Below, in pieces: positions 41,884-50,447 of a stretch of 64,000 nucleotides of DNA. This DNA comes from Actinotalea soli (GTDB lineage Bacteria; Actinomycetota; Actinomycetes; Actinomycetales; Cellulomonadaceae): the NCBI RefSeq assembly GCF_017565425.1, contig NZ_JAGEMK010000002.1:124001-188000 (forward strand), written 5' to 3'. How positions within the stretch are numbered: position 1 is the first letter of the stretch; every line of letters begins with the position of its first letter. A program made the position numbers and the translations under genes. The notes under the pieces are model-generated. The model was not told the origin of the DNA, made no database searches, and worked only from the letters and a program-made list of their open reading frames with translations.

Positions 41884-41909
41884 GGAACACGGGAGCCCTA
41901 GGATCTGTT
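41884..41909 (+). promoter_or_regulatory. SigR/SigH-type promoter in front of trxB-trxA
   Basis: GGAAC (41884-41888) and GTT (41907-41909) are separated by exactly 18 bases, the spacing of the thiol-stress sigma factor SigR/SigH (GGAAY-N18-GTT). The trxBA operon is a classic target of that sigma factor, so the match is credible. It lies about 55 bases upstream of the start codon. Confidence 0.65.
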
Positions 41910-41965
41910 GACGTGGTCGCAGGCGAACCTCCTGCGGCAGATCCACGACAGACAGAGGGATGCAC

Positions 41966-42964
41966 GTGACCCAGACCCGTGACCTGGTCATCATCGGCTC
42001 AGGCCCGGCCGGATACACCGCCGCCGTCTACGCCGCACGCGCCGGCCTCGCGCCCGTCGTCGTCGCCGGGGCGGTGACCGCCGGTGGCGCCCTGATGAAC
42101 ACCACCGAGGTCGAGAACTTCCCCGGTTTCGTCGACGGCATCATGGGCCCTGAGCTCATGGAGAACATGCAGAAGCAGGCCGAGCGCTTCGGGGCCGAGG
42201 TCCTCTACGACGACGTGATCGAGGCAGACCTCACCGGGCCGCTCAAGACGGTCCGTACCGGCAACGGGGACACCTTCGTCGCACGTTCCGTGATCCTCGC
42301 GACCGGCTCGGCGTACCGCGAGCTGGGCCTGCCGGACGAGAAGCGGCTCTCGGGCCATGGCGTCTCCTGGTGCGCGACCTGTGACGGCTTCTTCTTCCGC
42401 GGCCAGGACGTCGTCGTCGTGGGTGGTGGGGACTCGGCCGTCGAGGAGGCCACCTTCCTCACCCGCTTCGCCAACAAGGTGACGATGGTCCACCGTCGGG
42501 ACGAGCTGCGGGCCTCCAAGATCATGGCGGACCGTGCGCACAACGACCCGAAGATCGAGTTCGCCTGGAACAGCGAGGTCGTCGCGATCCACGGCGAGGA
42601 CAAGCTCTCCGGCCTCACCCTGCGGGACACGGTCACCGGCGAGCTGCGCGAGCACGCGGCCACCGGGCTGTTCGTGGCCATCGGGCACATCCCGCGCAAC
42701 GAGCTGCTGATCGGCCAGGTCGACCTCGACGACAACGGCTACGTGCTCGTCGGCGGTCCCGACGCCCGCGGTACCCAGACCAACGTCGAAGGTGTCTTCG
42801 CCTGCGGCGACCTGGTCGACCACGTCTACCGGCAGGCCATCACCGCGGCTGGCACCGGGTGCGCTGCCGCGCTGGACGCCCAGCACTACCTGGCGGACCT
42901 GGTCGGCGCCGTCGCGCCGCCCGCCCCTGAGAGCCTGCCTGAGAAGATCGAGGAGACCCTGTGA
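41966..42964 (+). CDS. trxB: Thioredoxin reductase
   Basis: A 332-residue FAD enzyme that uses NADPH to reduce thioredoxin. The FAD loop [10 protein letters not shown] is near the start. The redox site is Cys-Ala-Thr-Cys (about 136-139), the NADPH loop is [10 protein letters not shown], and the closing Gly-Val-Phe-Ala-Cys-Gly-Asp is present. GTG 41966 is preferred because GAGGG is correctly spaced; an ATG six bases earlier abuts that site. The stop overlaps the trxA start. A SigR-like promoter upstream suggests induction by thiol oxidation. Confidence 0.96.
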   Translation: MTQTRDLVIIGSGPAGYTAAVYAARAGLAPVVVAGAVTAGGALMNTTEVENFPGFVDGIMGPELMENMQKQAERFGAEVLYDDVIEADLTGPLKTVRTGNGDTFVARSVILATGSAYRELGLPDEKRLSGHGVSWCATCDGFFFRGQDVVVVGGGDSAVEEATFLTRFANKVTMVHRRDELRASKIMADRAHNDPKIEFAWNSEVVAIHGEDKLSGLTLRDTVTGELREHAATGLFVAIGHIPRNELLIGQVDLDDNGYVLVGGPDARGTQTNVEGVFACGDLVDHVYRQAITAAGTGCAAALDAQHYLADLVGAVAPPAPESLPEKIEETL

Positions 42965-43284
42965 GCACCGTCCCCGTCACCGACGCCACCTTCAAGTCCG
43001 AGGTCCTCGAGTCCTCGGTCCCCGTGCTGGTCGACTTCTGGGCCCCGTGGTGCGGTCCCTGCCGCCAGGTCGCCCCGGTCCTCGAGGAGCTCTCCGGGGT
43101 CTACGAGGGTCGGCTGACCATCGCGAAGGTCAACACCGACGAGAACCCCGAGGTCACGGCCGCCTACGGGATCACCTCGATCCCGACGATCAACATCTAC
43201 TCGGGGGGCGAGCTGGTCAAGCAGATCGTCGGCGCCCGGCCCAAGCCGGCCCTGGTCACCGAGATCGACGCCATCCTGGCCTGA
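42961..43284 (+). CDS. trxA: Thioredoxin
   Basis: A 107-residue thioredoxin that reduces protein disulfides in the cytoplasm. The active site Trp-Cys-Gly-Pro-Cys is at about residues 30-34, in the frame Phe-Trp-Ala-Pro-Trp-Cys-Gly-Pro-Cys. The cis-proline loop Ser-Ile-Pro-Thr is near 74-77. The GTG start overlaps the trxB stop by GTGA, making a two-gene thiol-redox operon, ended by a hairpin. In many relatives cwlM follows; here a metal-sensor and exporter pair follows instead. Confidence 0.97.
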   Translation: MSTVPVTDATFKSEVLESSVPVLVDFWAPWCGPCRQVAPVLEELSGVYEGRLTIAKVNTDENPEVTAAYGITSIPTINIYSGGELVKQIVGARPKPALVTEIDAILA

Positions 43285-43294
43285 GCCTCGATCG

Positions 43295-43326
43295 AGAGCC
43301 CTGGATCCCGAGGGGTCCAGGGCTCT
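43295..43326. terminator. Hairpin terminator after trxA
   Basis: AGAGCCCTGGA (43295-43305) pairs with TCCAGGGCTCT (43316-43326). The ten bases between can pair further with one bulge. It sits 11 bases after the trxA stop. Confidence 0.75.
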
Positions 43327-43360
43327 TGGCGTGCCCGCTCAGGAGGGCTAACATCGCCGA

Positions 43361-43729
43361 GTGACGATGCTAGCGGTGGATACCGATGTGTTGCCCCACG
43401 ACCCTGCTCACCTCGCGACGGCTGCCTGCCTCTTCCGCGGCCTGGGTGACGTCAACCGGTTGGCGATCCTGCAGCACCTGACCCTGGGCGAGCACCGGGT
43501 CCGGGACCTCACCGAGCATCTCGGGCTCGCGCAGAGCACGGTCTCCGCCCACTGCCTGTGCCTCGCGGACTGCGGACTGGTGACCTCACGCCCTGAGGGA
43601 CGCTCGACCCTCTACTCCCTCGCCGGGCCCGAGGTGCTCGACCTGCTCGCCGCCGCCGAACGCCTGCTCGGTCTCGCGGGCGAGACCGTCCGTCTGTGCC
43701 CCCGCTACGGGACGCAGGCACCGGCATGA
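43361..43729 (+). CDS. ArsR-family metal sensor, CmtR-like
   Basis: A 122-residue winged-helix repressor. The helix-turn-helix (about 45-75) includes Leu-Thr-Glu-His-Leu-Gly-Leu-Ala-Gln-Ser-Thr-Val-Ser-Ala-His. Within it Cys-Leu-Cys-Leu-Ala-Asp-Cys-Gly-Leu places two cysteines three residues apart, as in the mycobacterial cadmium/lead sensor CmtR (Cys57, Cys61). A further Cys in Arg-Leu-Cys-Pro near the end matches CmtR Cys102. It likely binds Cd(II) or Pb(II) and lets go of DNA. The stop overlaps the exporter start by ATGA, so they are one operon. The GTG start is the only one that fits; no strong ribosome-binding site is seen. Confidence 0.85.
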   Translation: MTMLAVDTDVLPHDPAHLATAACLFRGLGDVNRLAILQHLTLGEHRVRDLTEHLGLAQSTVSAHCLCLADCGLVTSRPEGRSTLYSLAGPEVLDLLAAAERLLGLAGETVRLCPRYGTQAPA

Positions 43730-44478
43730 GCGGGGCCGTCACGCTCACCGCGGCGGTCCCGGCACCGTCCCGGCGGGACCTCCTCCGTCGTCGGGTGCGC
43801 CTGATCGTCGCGGCCACCATCGGCTACAACGTGGTCGAGGCCGTGGTGGCGATCGGCGCGGGTGCCGCGGCCTCGTCGACCGCCCTGATCGGCTTCGGCC
43901 TCGACTCCGCCGTCGAGGTGCTCTCCGCAACGGCGATCGCCTGGCAGTTCGCGGGCGGGGGCGACCACGAGGAGCGTGAGCACCGGGCGCTGCGGGTCGT
44001 GGCCTTCTCCTTCTTCGCCCTGGCCGCCCTGGTCGGCTTCCACGCCGTGCGGGCGCTGCTCGGCGGCGCCGAGGCCGACCACAGCACGGTGGGGATCGTG
44101 CTCGCCGCCGTGAGCCTGGTGGTCATGCCGGGACTGGCCTGGTGGGAGCGGCGGACCGGCCGGGAGCTGGGTTCTGCCAGCGTCGTCGCCGACAGCGCCC
44201 AGCTGCTCGTGTGCTCGGCCCTGAGTGCCGTGCTCCTCGGCGGGCTGGTCGCCACGTCGGCCCTGGGATGGGTCTGGGCCGATCCTGTCGCGGCCCTCGT
44301 GATCGCCGCGGTGGCCGTCCGGGAGGGCATCAAGGCTCTGCGAGGGGACACCTGCTGCTCCCCCGTCGCCCTCCTCGGCCCCGAGACCACCGAGCTCGCC
44401 GACGACGCCCACGGGTGCGCTCAGTACGGTCCTGGAGGTGGGTGCTGCGGCCCGGGCACGACCGTGGAGCCGTCCTGA
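43726..44478 (+). CDS. Cation diffusion facilitator metal exporter
   Basis: A 250-residue, six-helix exporter of the CDF family. The conserved site Gly-Phe-Gly-Leu-Asp-Ser-Ala-Val-Glu-Val lies in helix 2, and the matching Val-Ala-Asp-Ser-Ala-Gln in helix 5 completes a metal-binding set. It lacks the usual long cytoplasmic ferredoxin-like domain. Instead it ends with a Cys-rich tail: Cys-Cys, Cys and Cys-Cys pairs, with a His, in the last 40 residues. That tail may capture a soft metal such as cadmium, in line with the CmtR-like regulator. The operon is arsR-type sensor plus exporter, driven by a proton gradient. Confidence 0.85.
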   Translation: MSGAVTLTAAVPAPSRRDLLRRRVRLIVAATIGYNVVEAVVAIGAGAAASSTALIGFGLDSAVEVLSATAIAWQFAGGGDHEEREHRALRVVAFSFFALAALVGFHAVRALLGGAEADHSTVGIVLAAVSLVVMPGLAWWERRTGRELGSASVVADSAQLLVCSALSAVLLGGLVATSALGWVWADPVAALVIAAVAVREGIKALRGDTCCSPVALLGPETTELADDAHGCAQYGPGGGCCGPGTTVEPS

Positions 44479-44553
44479 GGTCTGCCGGAGCACCGTGAGG
44501 CCGGGCACGGACACCTCCGCCCGGCCCGCAGGGGCCCGTGGCAGACTCGGCCC

Positions 44554-45915
44554 ATGACACCCGCGAACGGCGAGCCGATGGGGCAGGTGACTCCTGCCCC
44601 TCGCAGCGCCGCCCCCCACGCCCGCCCGTCGACCGGGACCCGCCTCGACCCGTGGATCGACTCCTACGCCGACCGTACCCACGGCATGCGGGCCTCGGAG
44701 ATCCGAGCCCTCTTCGCCGTCGCCAGCCGGCCCGAGGTCGTGTCCCTCGCGGGTGGCATGCCGAACCTCGCCGGACTCCCCCTCGACTCCCTCGCCGAGT
44801 CTGCGCAGCGACTCATCGCGACCAGGGGCGCCACCGCCCTGCAGTACGGCTCGGGGCAGGGCGACCAGACCCTGCGCGAGCAGATCCTCGAGGTGATGCG
44901 CCTGGAGGGCATCGACGCCCACCCTGACGACGTGGTGGTCACCACCGGCTCGCAACAAGCCTTGGACCTGGTGACGAGACTCTTCATCAACCCCGGTGAC
45001 GTCATCGTCGCCGAGGCACCGAGCTATGTCGGGGCCCTCGGCGTCTTCCGCGCCTACCAGGCCGAGGTCGTGCACGTGCCGCTCGACGAGCACGGCCTGG
45101 TCCCCGAGGCTCTCGACGAGGCCCTCACCCGGCTCGCCGCCGAGGGCCGCACCGTCAAGCTCATCTACACCGTGCCCAACTTCCACAACCCCGCCGGGGT
45201 CACGCTGAGCCTCGAGCGGCGCCCTCGCGTCCTCGAGATCGCGCAGCGTCACGGCGTCCTCCTCGTGGAGGACAACCCGTACGGGCTCCTCGGCTTCTCG
45301 GGAGAGCCCCTGCCGGCGATGCGCTCCCTCGACGACGAGGGGGTCATCTACCTCGGGTCCTTCTCCAAGACCTTCGCCCCGGGCTACCGGGTGGGATGGG
45401 CCGTGGCCCCGCACGCCGTCCGCGAGAAGCTGGTCCTGGCGAGCGAGTCCGCGATCCTGTGCCCCTCGAACGCCTCGCAGCTGGCCATCTCGACCTACCT
45501 CGCCGAGCACGACTGGAAGGGGCAGATCAAGGCCTTCCGGGAGATGTACCGCGAGCGGCGCGACGCCATGGTCAGTGCCCTGAGCGAGCACATCCCCGAG
45601 GCATCCTGGACCGTGCCCGACGGCGGTTTCTACACCTGGGTCAGGCTCCCGGACGGTCTCGACGCCCAGGCCATGCTCCCGCGGGCCATCACGGCCCTGG
45701 TCGCCTACGTCTCGGGGACCGCCTTCTACGCCGACGGTCAAGGAGCCGATCACATGCGCCTGTCCTTCTGCTACCCGACCCCGGAGCGCATCCGCGAGGG
45801 TGTGCGCCGGCTGTCCACGGTGGTGGACGGCGAGCGTGAGCTCGTCGAGATCTTCGGCACCGCCGCCACCCGCGAGGGTCGCATCGTCGAGTCCCCCTCC
45901 CCGGACCTCGCATGA
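44554..45915 (+). CDS. PLP-dependent class I/II aminotransferase
   Basis: A 453-residue aminotransferase related to 2-aminoadipate/MocR-type enzymes but without a DNA-binding domain. The N-terminal 40 residues are Pro/Arg-rich. Motifs include Leu-Ala-Gly-Gly-Met-Pro, Leu-Gln-Tyr-Gly, Thr-Thr-Gly-Ser-Gln-Gln-Ala-Leu-Asp-Leu and Pro-Asn-Phe-His-Asn-Pro-Ala-Gly-Val. The PLP lysine is in Gly-Ser-Phe-Ser-Lys-Thr-Phe-Ala-Pro-Gly. The closing Arg in His-Met-Arg-Leu-Ser-Phe-Cys contacts the substrate carboxyl. The next gene's ATG overlaps its stop, so it is co-translated with D-Ala-D-Ala ligase. An amino donor role in amino-acid or D-alanine supply is possible but not shown. Confidence 0.9.
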   Translation: MTPANGEPMGQVTPAPRSAAPHARPSTGTRLDPWIDSYADRTHGMRASEIRALFAVASRPEVVSLAGGMPNLAGLPLDSLAESAQRLIATRGATALQYGSGQGDQTLREQILEVMRLEGIDAHPDDVVVTTGSQQALDLVTRLFINPGDVIVAEAPSYVGALGVFRAYQAEVVHVPLDEHGLVPEALDEALTRLAAEGRTVKLIYTVPNFHNPAGVTLSLERRPRVLEIAQRHGVLLVEDNPYGLLGFSGEPLPAMRSLDDEGVIYLGSFSKTFAPGYRVGWAVAPHAVREKLVLASESAILCPSNASQLAISTYLAEHDWKGQIKAFREMYRERRDAMVSALSEHIPEASWTVPDGGFYTWVRLPDGLDAQAMLPRAITALVAYVSGTAFYADGQGADHMRLSFCYPTPERIREGVRRLSTVVDGERELVEIFGTAATREGRIVESPSPDLA

Positions 45916-46853
45916 GCGCCCCGAACGTCCTTGTCCTCGCCGGAGGGCTCTCCCACGAGCGGGACGTGTCGTTGCGCTCGGGGCGTCGCGTCGCCGAAGC
46001 CCTGCGAGGAGCAGGGCTCGAGGTCGCGGTGCACGACGTCGACGCCGATCTCATCCCTGCCCTGCGCCAGGTGGAGCCGAGCATCGTGTGGCCGCTGCTG
46101 CACGGGGCGAGCGGCGAGGACGGCTCGGTCCGCGACATCCTCGAGATGATGGGTCTCCCCTACGTCGGCGCGGATCCCCGAGCGAGCCGCTGCGCGTGGA
46201 GCAAGCCCGTGACGAAGACCATCGTCGCAGCGGCTGGGCTCAGCACCCCGCGCTTCGTGACCCTCCCCCAGAGTCTCTTCCGCGAGCTCGGCGCCGGCAA
46301 GGTTCTCGAGACGGTGCTCGCCAGCCTCGGGCTGCCGCTCGCCGTGAAGCCCTCACGGGGTGGCTCAGCCCTGGGCGTCACGGTCGTCCGGGAGGCCGAG
46401 CAGCTCCCACGGGCGATGGTCGACTGCTTCGCCTACGGCGACACCGCCCTGATCGAGCAGGCCGTGGACGGCATCGAGCTCGCCGTGAGCGTGGTCGACA
46501 CCGGGGACGGCCCGCAGGCCCTCCCACCCGTCGAGCTGGTGACCGATGGTCCCTACGACTACGACGCGCGGTACGTCCCTGGCCGCACCGAGTACTTCAC
46601 CCCGGCACGCCTCTCCGACGAGGACTCTGCGCGGGTCCGTGCCGCCGCTGTCGCCGTGCACGAGGCACTGGGGCTCCGGCACCTGTCACGCACCGACCTC
46701 ATCCTCGATCGTGACGGGGTCCCGCAGTTCCTCGACCTCAACACCGCGCCGGGGATGACCGAGACCTCCCTGCTCCCCCAGGCTGCGACGGCCGCGGGGC
46801 ACGACCTCGGCACGCTCTACCGCGCGATCGTGGAGAACGCCGCCGCAGGCTGA
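45912..46853 (+). CDS. ddl: D-alanine--D-alanine ligase
   Basis: A 313-residue ATP-grasp enzyme that joins two D-alanines for the peptidoglycan stem. The N-terminal Gly-Gly-Leu-Ser-His-Glu-Arg-Asp-Val-Ser-Leu-Arg-Ser-Gly is the family start. Leu-His-Gly-Ala-Ser-Gly-Glu-Asp-Gly and Val-Lys-Pro-Ser-Arg-Gly-Gly-Ser-Ala-Leu-Gly-Val line the substrate and ATP sites. Phe-Leu-Asp-Leu-Asn-Thr-Ala-Pro-Gly-Met-Thr near the end holds magnesium; the third residue of the usual Glu-x-Asn-Thr-x-Pro-Gly is conserved except that Glu is replaced by Asp. The gene pairs with the aminotransferase and converges with parB. Its stop codon is the loop of the terminator hairpin. Confidence 0.9.
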   Translation: MSAPNVLVLAGGLSHERDVSLRSGRRVAEALRGAGLEVAVHDVDADLIPALRQVEPSIVWPLLHGASGEDGSVRDILEMMGLPYVGADPRASRCAWSKPVTKTIVAAAGLSTPRFVTLPQSLFRELGAGKVLETVLASLGLPLAVKPSRGGSALGVTVVREAEQLPRAMVDCFAYGDTALIEQAVDGIELAVSVVDTGDGPQALPPVELVTDGPYDYDARYVPGRTEYFTPARLSDEDSARVRAAAVAVHEALGLRHLSRTDLILDRDGVPQFLDLNTAPGMTETSLLPQAATAAGHDLGTLYRAIVENAAAG

Positions 46854-46865
46854 GCCTGCGGCGGC
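46839..46865. terminator. Convergent terminator whose loop is the ddl stop codon
   Basis: GCCGCCGCAGGC (46839-46850) pairs perfectly with GCCTGCGGCGGC (46854-46865). The three-base loop TGA (46851-46853) is the ddl stop codon. It stands 8-34 bases before the end of parB and can stop both genes. Confidence 0.8.
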
Positions 46866-46872
46866 ACCGAGG

Positions 46873-48144
46873 TCAGCGCAGCAGGCCTGGGTCCTCCGGG
46901 GAGAGCGTCTCCAGGATGCGGTTGAGGTCCTGGACCGAGGCGAACTCCACGGTGAGCCTGCCCTTGCTCTTGCCCAGGGCGATCTTGACCCGGGTGTCGA
47001 ACCTGTCGGAGAGCCGCCCGGCGAGGTCGTCGAGGGCAGCGTTCCGATCCCCCGCTCGCGGTCGGCGCTGGACCGCGGGCTTCTCGGGGTCCCCTCCGAG
47101 GGTCACGATCTCCTCGGTGGCGCGGACCGAGAGTCCTTCGGCCACGATGCGCTGCGCCAACCGCTCCATGGCAGCGGCATCCGGCAGGCCGAGCAGGGCC
47201 CGTGCGTGACCGGCGGAGAGCACACCGGCAGCCACGCGACGCTGCACCAGGGGTGGGAGCCGGAGCAGTCGCAGGGTGTTGCTGATCTGCGGGCGTGACC
47301 GGTGGATGCGTCGCGCGAGGTCGTCGTGGGTGCAACCGAAGTCGTCGAGCAGCTGCTGGTAGGCCGCTGCCTCCTCGAGGGGGTTCAGCTGGCTGCGGTG
47401 CAGGTTCTCGAGCAGCGCGTCCCGCAGCAGGTCGGCGTCATCGGTCTCCCGGACGATCGCCGGCACCGTCTCCAGGCCGGCTTCCTGCGTGGCCCGCCAC
47501 CGACGCTCGCCCATGATGAGCTCGTAGGTGAACCCGTCGTGCTCGGCTCCGTCCTCCCGCAGGGGACGCACGACGATCGGCTGGAGCACTCCGATCTCGC
47601 GGATGGAGCTGACCAGCTCACTCAGTGCGTCCTCGTCGAACACGGTGCGGGGCTGGCGGGGGTTCGGTCGGATCGACCCGACCGGGACCTCCGCGAAGTG
47701 CACGCCGGGGACCGGGACGAGGCCTTCGGGCAGCTCCGCTGCAGGACCATCAGCAGACCCGGCGACGGCCGGTCCCCCGGCACCGTCGTCGCTGGAGGTC
47801 GGAGCTGTTGCCCCGGTCGCCGGAGACGAGTCGGTAGAGCTGGTGGTCGACGGCCCGTCATCTGCCGTTCCCTCGTCCGTCTCGCCATCAGCCGACGGCG
47901 CGGTCGGCTGACCCTCCGGTGTGGTGATGGCAGCAGCCGAGGCTGTATCGCGCGTCGGCTCCGCGGCGGTGTGGTCCTCACCTGCAGTGTCGTCCTGCGT
48001 CGGTGGGACGTCGGCCTCCTCGGGGCTGACCTTGGCCGCCGGGCCCCCGGGGAAGAACACGTCGACGGGACGCGCATCACCCGTCGGCGCACTGGGGATG
48101 AGAGCTCCGAGTCCGCGGCCCAGGCCGCGACGCTTCTCCGCCAT
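46873..48144 (-). CDS. parB: Chromosome partitioning protein ParB
   Basis: A 423-residue centromere-binding CTP-switch protein that loads onto parS and spreads. The first 150 residues are acidic, Thr/Ser/Pro-rich and disordered, longer than usual. Only Arg-Arg-Gly-Leu-Gly-Arg-Gly-Leu-Gly near the start is conserved. The ParB N-terminal domain (about 165-250) includes Ile-Arg-Pro-Asn-Pro-Arg-Gln-Pro-Arg and the CTP motif Gly-Glu-Arg-Arg-Trp-Arg-Ala. A helix-turn-helix follows (about 270-300, [11 protein letters not shown]), then the dimer end. ATG 48144 overlaps the parA stop. Five parS sites near 49.2-51.2 kb are its targets. Confidence 0.95.
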   Translation of the reverse strand: MAEKRRGLGRGLGALIPSAPTGDARPVDVFFPGGPAAKVSPEEADVPPTQDDTAGEDHTAAEPTRDTASAAAITTPEGQPTAPSADGETDEGTADDGPSTTSSTDSSPATGATAPTSSDDGAGGPAVAGSADGPAAELPEGLVPVPGVHFAEVPVGSIRPNPRQPRTVFDEDALSELVSSIREIGVLQPIVVRPLREDGAEHDGFTYELIMGERRWRATQEAGLETVPAIVRETDDADLLRDALLENLHRSQLNPLEEAAAYQQLLDDFGCTHDDLARRIHRSRPQISNTLRLLRLPPLVQRRVAAGVLSAGHARALLGLPDAAAMERLAQRIVAEGLSVRATEEIVTLGGDPEKPAVQRRPRAGDRNAALDDLAGRLSDRFDTRVKIALGKSKGRLTVEFASVQDLNRILETLSPEDPGLLR

Positions 48145-49220
48145 CAGTTGTCCTCCGTCGTCGTGCTCGGCTGCAAGGGGGCGTTCTCGGGCTGGGCGCC
48201 CTGGGGTTCGACCCCGTCACGGGACGAGGCTGCCGCGAGGACGCCCCTGTCGGCGAGCTCCCGCGCCGCTGCCAGGTAGGACAACGCTCCGGTCGATCCC
48301 GGGTCGTAGGTCATGACTGTCTGGGCGTAGCTGGGTGCCTCGGAGATGCGGACCGACCGCGGCACTGTGGTGCGGAGCGTCTGCTCGGGGAAGTGCTCGC
48401 GCACCTCGGCGGCCACCTGCTGGGCGAGGTTGGTGCGGGAGTCGTACATGGTGAGCAGGATCGTCGACACGTGCAGGGCCGGGTTGAGGTGGTTCTTGAT
48501 GAGCTGGACGTTCTTGAGGAGCTGGCTCAGACCTTCCAGGGCGTAGTACTCGCACTGGATCGGGATCAGCACCTCACGGGCCGCGACGAAGGCGTTGACC
48601 GTGAGGAGCCCGAGGCTCGGGGGGCAGTCGATGAAGATGTAGTCGAGCCGGTCGAGCCCCTGATGAGCACGGTGCTCGAGGTACGCATCGATGGCGTTGC
48701 GCAGCCGGTTCTCCCGAGCGACCAGGGAGACGAGCTCGATCTCGGCACCCGAGAGGTCGATCGTGGCCGGCGCGCACCACAGGCGCGGGAGCTGCGGGGT
48801 CTGCTGCACGACTGCAGCGAGCTCCTCGTCCTCGACGAGGACCTCGTAGACCGAGGGGGTTCCCGCGCGGTGATCGATCCCGAGGGCCGTCGACGCGTTG
48901 CCCTGCGGGTCGTTGTCGATGACCAGCACGTTCAGGCCGGCCTGGGAGAGCGCCGCGGCGAGGTTCACCGTGGTGGTGGTCTTGCCCACGCCGCCCTTCT
49001 GGTTGGCGATCGTCAGGATCCGGGTCGCCTCGGGGCGCGGGAAGCGTCGGCCTGAGAGGTCGATCCGACGGCGGGCATCAGCCGCGAGCTGGGCTGCGAG
49101 GGGGGTCGAGTCGTCCACGGCCGGAAGGCTCTGGATCAGGGCCGCCCGTCGATGTTCGTCGTTCCACCCCTCCGTTTCACGTGAAACGCCGGGGCCAGGC
49201 GTCGGGTCCTGCTGCTCCAC
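48144..49220 (-). CDS. parA: Chromosome partitioning ATPase ParA
   Basis: A 358-residue Walker-type ATPase that moves ParB-parS complexes. The deviant Walker A is [12 protein letters not shown], with the second lysine of MinD/ParA proteins. Asp-Asn-Asp-Pro-Gln-Gly-Asn and Ile-Asp-Cys-Pro-Pro-Ser-Leu complete the nucleotide site. The N-terminal about 90 residues contain a basic segment (Asp-Ala-Arg-Arg-Arg-Ile) before the ATPase. GTG 49220 is chosen because AGGAG lies five bases upstream; a longer frame reads through to rsmG. A parS palindrome is embedded in codons 11-16, which spell Gly-Val-Ser-Arg-Glu-Thr. Confidence 0.95.
   Translation of the reverse strand: MEQQDPTPGPGVSRETEGWNDEHRRAALIQSLPAVDDSTPLAAQLAADARRRIDLSGRRFPRPEATRILTIANQKGGVGKTTTTVNLAAALSQAGLNVLVIDNDPQGNASTALGIDHRAGTPSVYEVLVEDEELAAVVQQTPQLPRLWCAPATIDLSGAEIELVSLVARENRLRNAIDAYLEHRAHQGLDRLDYIFIDCPPSLGLLTVNAFVAAREVLIPIQCEYYALEGLSQLLKNVQLIKNHLNPALHVSTILLTMYDSRTNLAQQVAAEVREHFPEQTLRTTVPRSVRISEAPSYAQTVMTYDPGSTGALSYLAAARELADRGVLAAASSRDGVEPQGAQPENAPLQPSTTTEDN
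49173..49188. other. parS site 1, inside parA
   Basis: CGTTTCACGTGAAACG is a perfect palindrome and matches the parS consensus TGTTTCACGTGAAACA at 14 of 16 bases. It lies in the first 16 codons of parA. Confidence 0.9.
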
Positions 49221-49402
49221 CAGATCTCCTGTCCTTGCGTGGTCACATCCTGCCATCGTCCAGCGACATCGCCGACCGCCATGGGTCGTCGAGCCGCCCG
49301 GAGAGCCGCGACGGTCCCGGCAGTGTCCGATCGCGACTGGGAGGGAGATCGGTCTGGACCTCGACGCCAGGGCACGCCGCTGCTGGTCGACGGCGTCCGC
49401 CG

Positions 49403-50209
49403 TCAGCTCGGGGCGCCCGCTCCCCCACGCTTCCGCCGAGGAGCGGATCGTCCACCCGCACCCCCCTGCGGGCGGCGTCCCCGACCTGGCGCGGGGCGTG
49501 TGGTGCTCGTCGGTGCGCCCTCTCCGCGCGGTGCCTCCGGCCGCACCGGAAGCGCCGGGGCCAGTCGGCGCACGCGAACCACGGTCGTCGGTTCCCCTCC
49601 CGTGACCGTCGCGGCCTCGAGCACCTCGCCGGAGTCCCCACCGAGCTCTGCGATGGAGTCCCGCGCCTGCGTCAGCTCGTCGTTCGCACGTGAACCCTTG
49701 AGCGCCAACAGCACACCACCCTGCCTGAGCAGGGGGATCGTCCACGCGCCCAGGCGGTCCATGGGGGCAACGGCGCGGGCCGTGACCGCGTCAGCGACGA
49801 TCGCACCGACGAGGTCCTCGGCCCGACCGCGAACTACTCGTGCGTTCGTGAGGTCCAGTCGAGCGATCACGTCCGTGAGCCAGGTGACCCGGCGCTGCAT
49901 CGGCTCGAGGAGGACGATGTCGAGGTCGGGCCGCATCGCCGCCAGGACGACCCCAGGAAGTCCCGCCCCGCTACCGACATCCACCACGACGCCTTCCGAC
50001 GGGAGGAACGTGGCCACCGCCGCGGAGTTGACCAGATGCCGCTCCCACAGGCGAGGAACCTCCCGTGGACCGATGAGCCCACGGGTCACGCCCTCGTCGG
50101 CCAACAGAGCGTGGAACGCGACCATCTGCGGAAGCGCTGGTCCGAAGAGCTCAGCAACGGCGGGGGTGTCCTGATCGAGCGCTACCGCTTGGCCATCGTC
50201 GTCGGCCAC
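49403..50209 (-). CDS. rsmG: 16S rRNA (guanine-527-N7)-methyltransferase
   Basis: A 268-residue SAM enzyme of the RsmG/GidB family that methylates G527 of 16S rRNA; loss gives streptomycin resistance in relatives. The substrate-binding Leu-Trp-Glu-Arg-His-Leu-Val-Asn-Ser-Ala and the SAM loop Val-Asp-Val-Gly-Ser-Gly-Ala-Gly-Leu-Pro-Gly are standard (about 50-85). Thr-Ala-Arg-Ala-Val-Ala-Pro is in the C-terminal part. The last about 45 residues are a basic, Pro/Gly/Arg-rich tail beyond the family's usual end. ATG 50209 is taken as start. It lies in the conserved jag-rsmG-parA-parB order. Confidence 0.93.
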   Translation of the reverse strand: MADDDGQAVALDQDTPAVAELFGPALPQMVAFHALLADEGVTRGLIGPREVPRLWERHLVNSAAVATFLPSEGVVVDVGSGAGLPGVVLAAMRPDLDIVLLEPMQRRVTWLTDVIARLDLTNARVVRGRAEDLVGAIVADAVTARAVAPMDRLGAWTIPLLRQGGVLLALKGSRANDELTQARDSIAELGGDSGEVLEAATVTGGEPTTVVRVRRLAPALPVRPEAPRGEGAPTSTTRPAPGRGRRPQGGAGGRSAPRRKRGGAGAPS

Positions 50210-50263
50210 GAACGCTCCCTACGGTTGATAGTCACGGACAGGGCACCACCGTACGAGGGATCG

Positions 50264-50279
50264 TGTTCCACGTGAAACC
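50264..50279. other. parS site 2
   Basis: TGTTCCACGTGAAACC matches the parS consensus at 14 of 16 bases, with the CACGTG core intact. It is about 55 bases upstream of the rsmG start. Confidence 0.85.
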
Positions 50280-50431
50280 GAGTCGTGCATGCACTGCTCG
50301 TGACACCGCACCCGGACGTGGACGTGCCCCGGGACCGCCTCGTACCGTTGGCCGTTCTGCCGGCGGGAGGTCCCCACGATCTCCGCCCTCAGCTCGGTGC
50401 GGTGTCGTTGACCGTCGCGGACACCCAGGCG

Positions 50432-50447
50432 TGTTTCACGTGGAACG
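50432..50447. other. parS site 3
   Basis: TGTTTCACGTGGAACG matches the parS consensus at 14 of 16 bases. Confidence 0.85.

Noticed and set aside
49680-49697. A sixth parS-like sequence around CACGTG inside rsmG
   Set aside because: Only the core and a few flanking bases match the consensus, clearly weaker than the five accepted sites.
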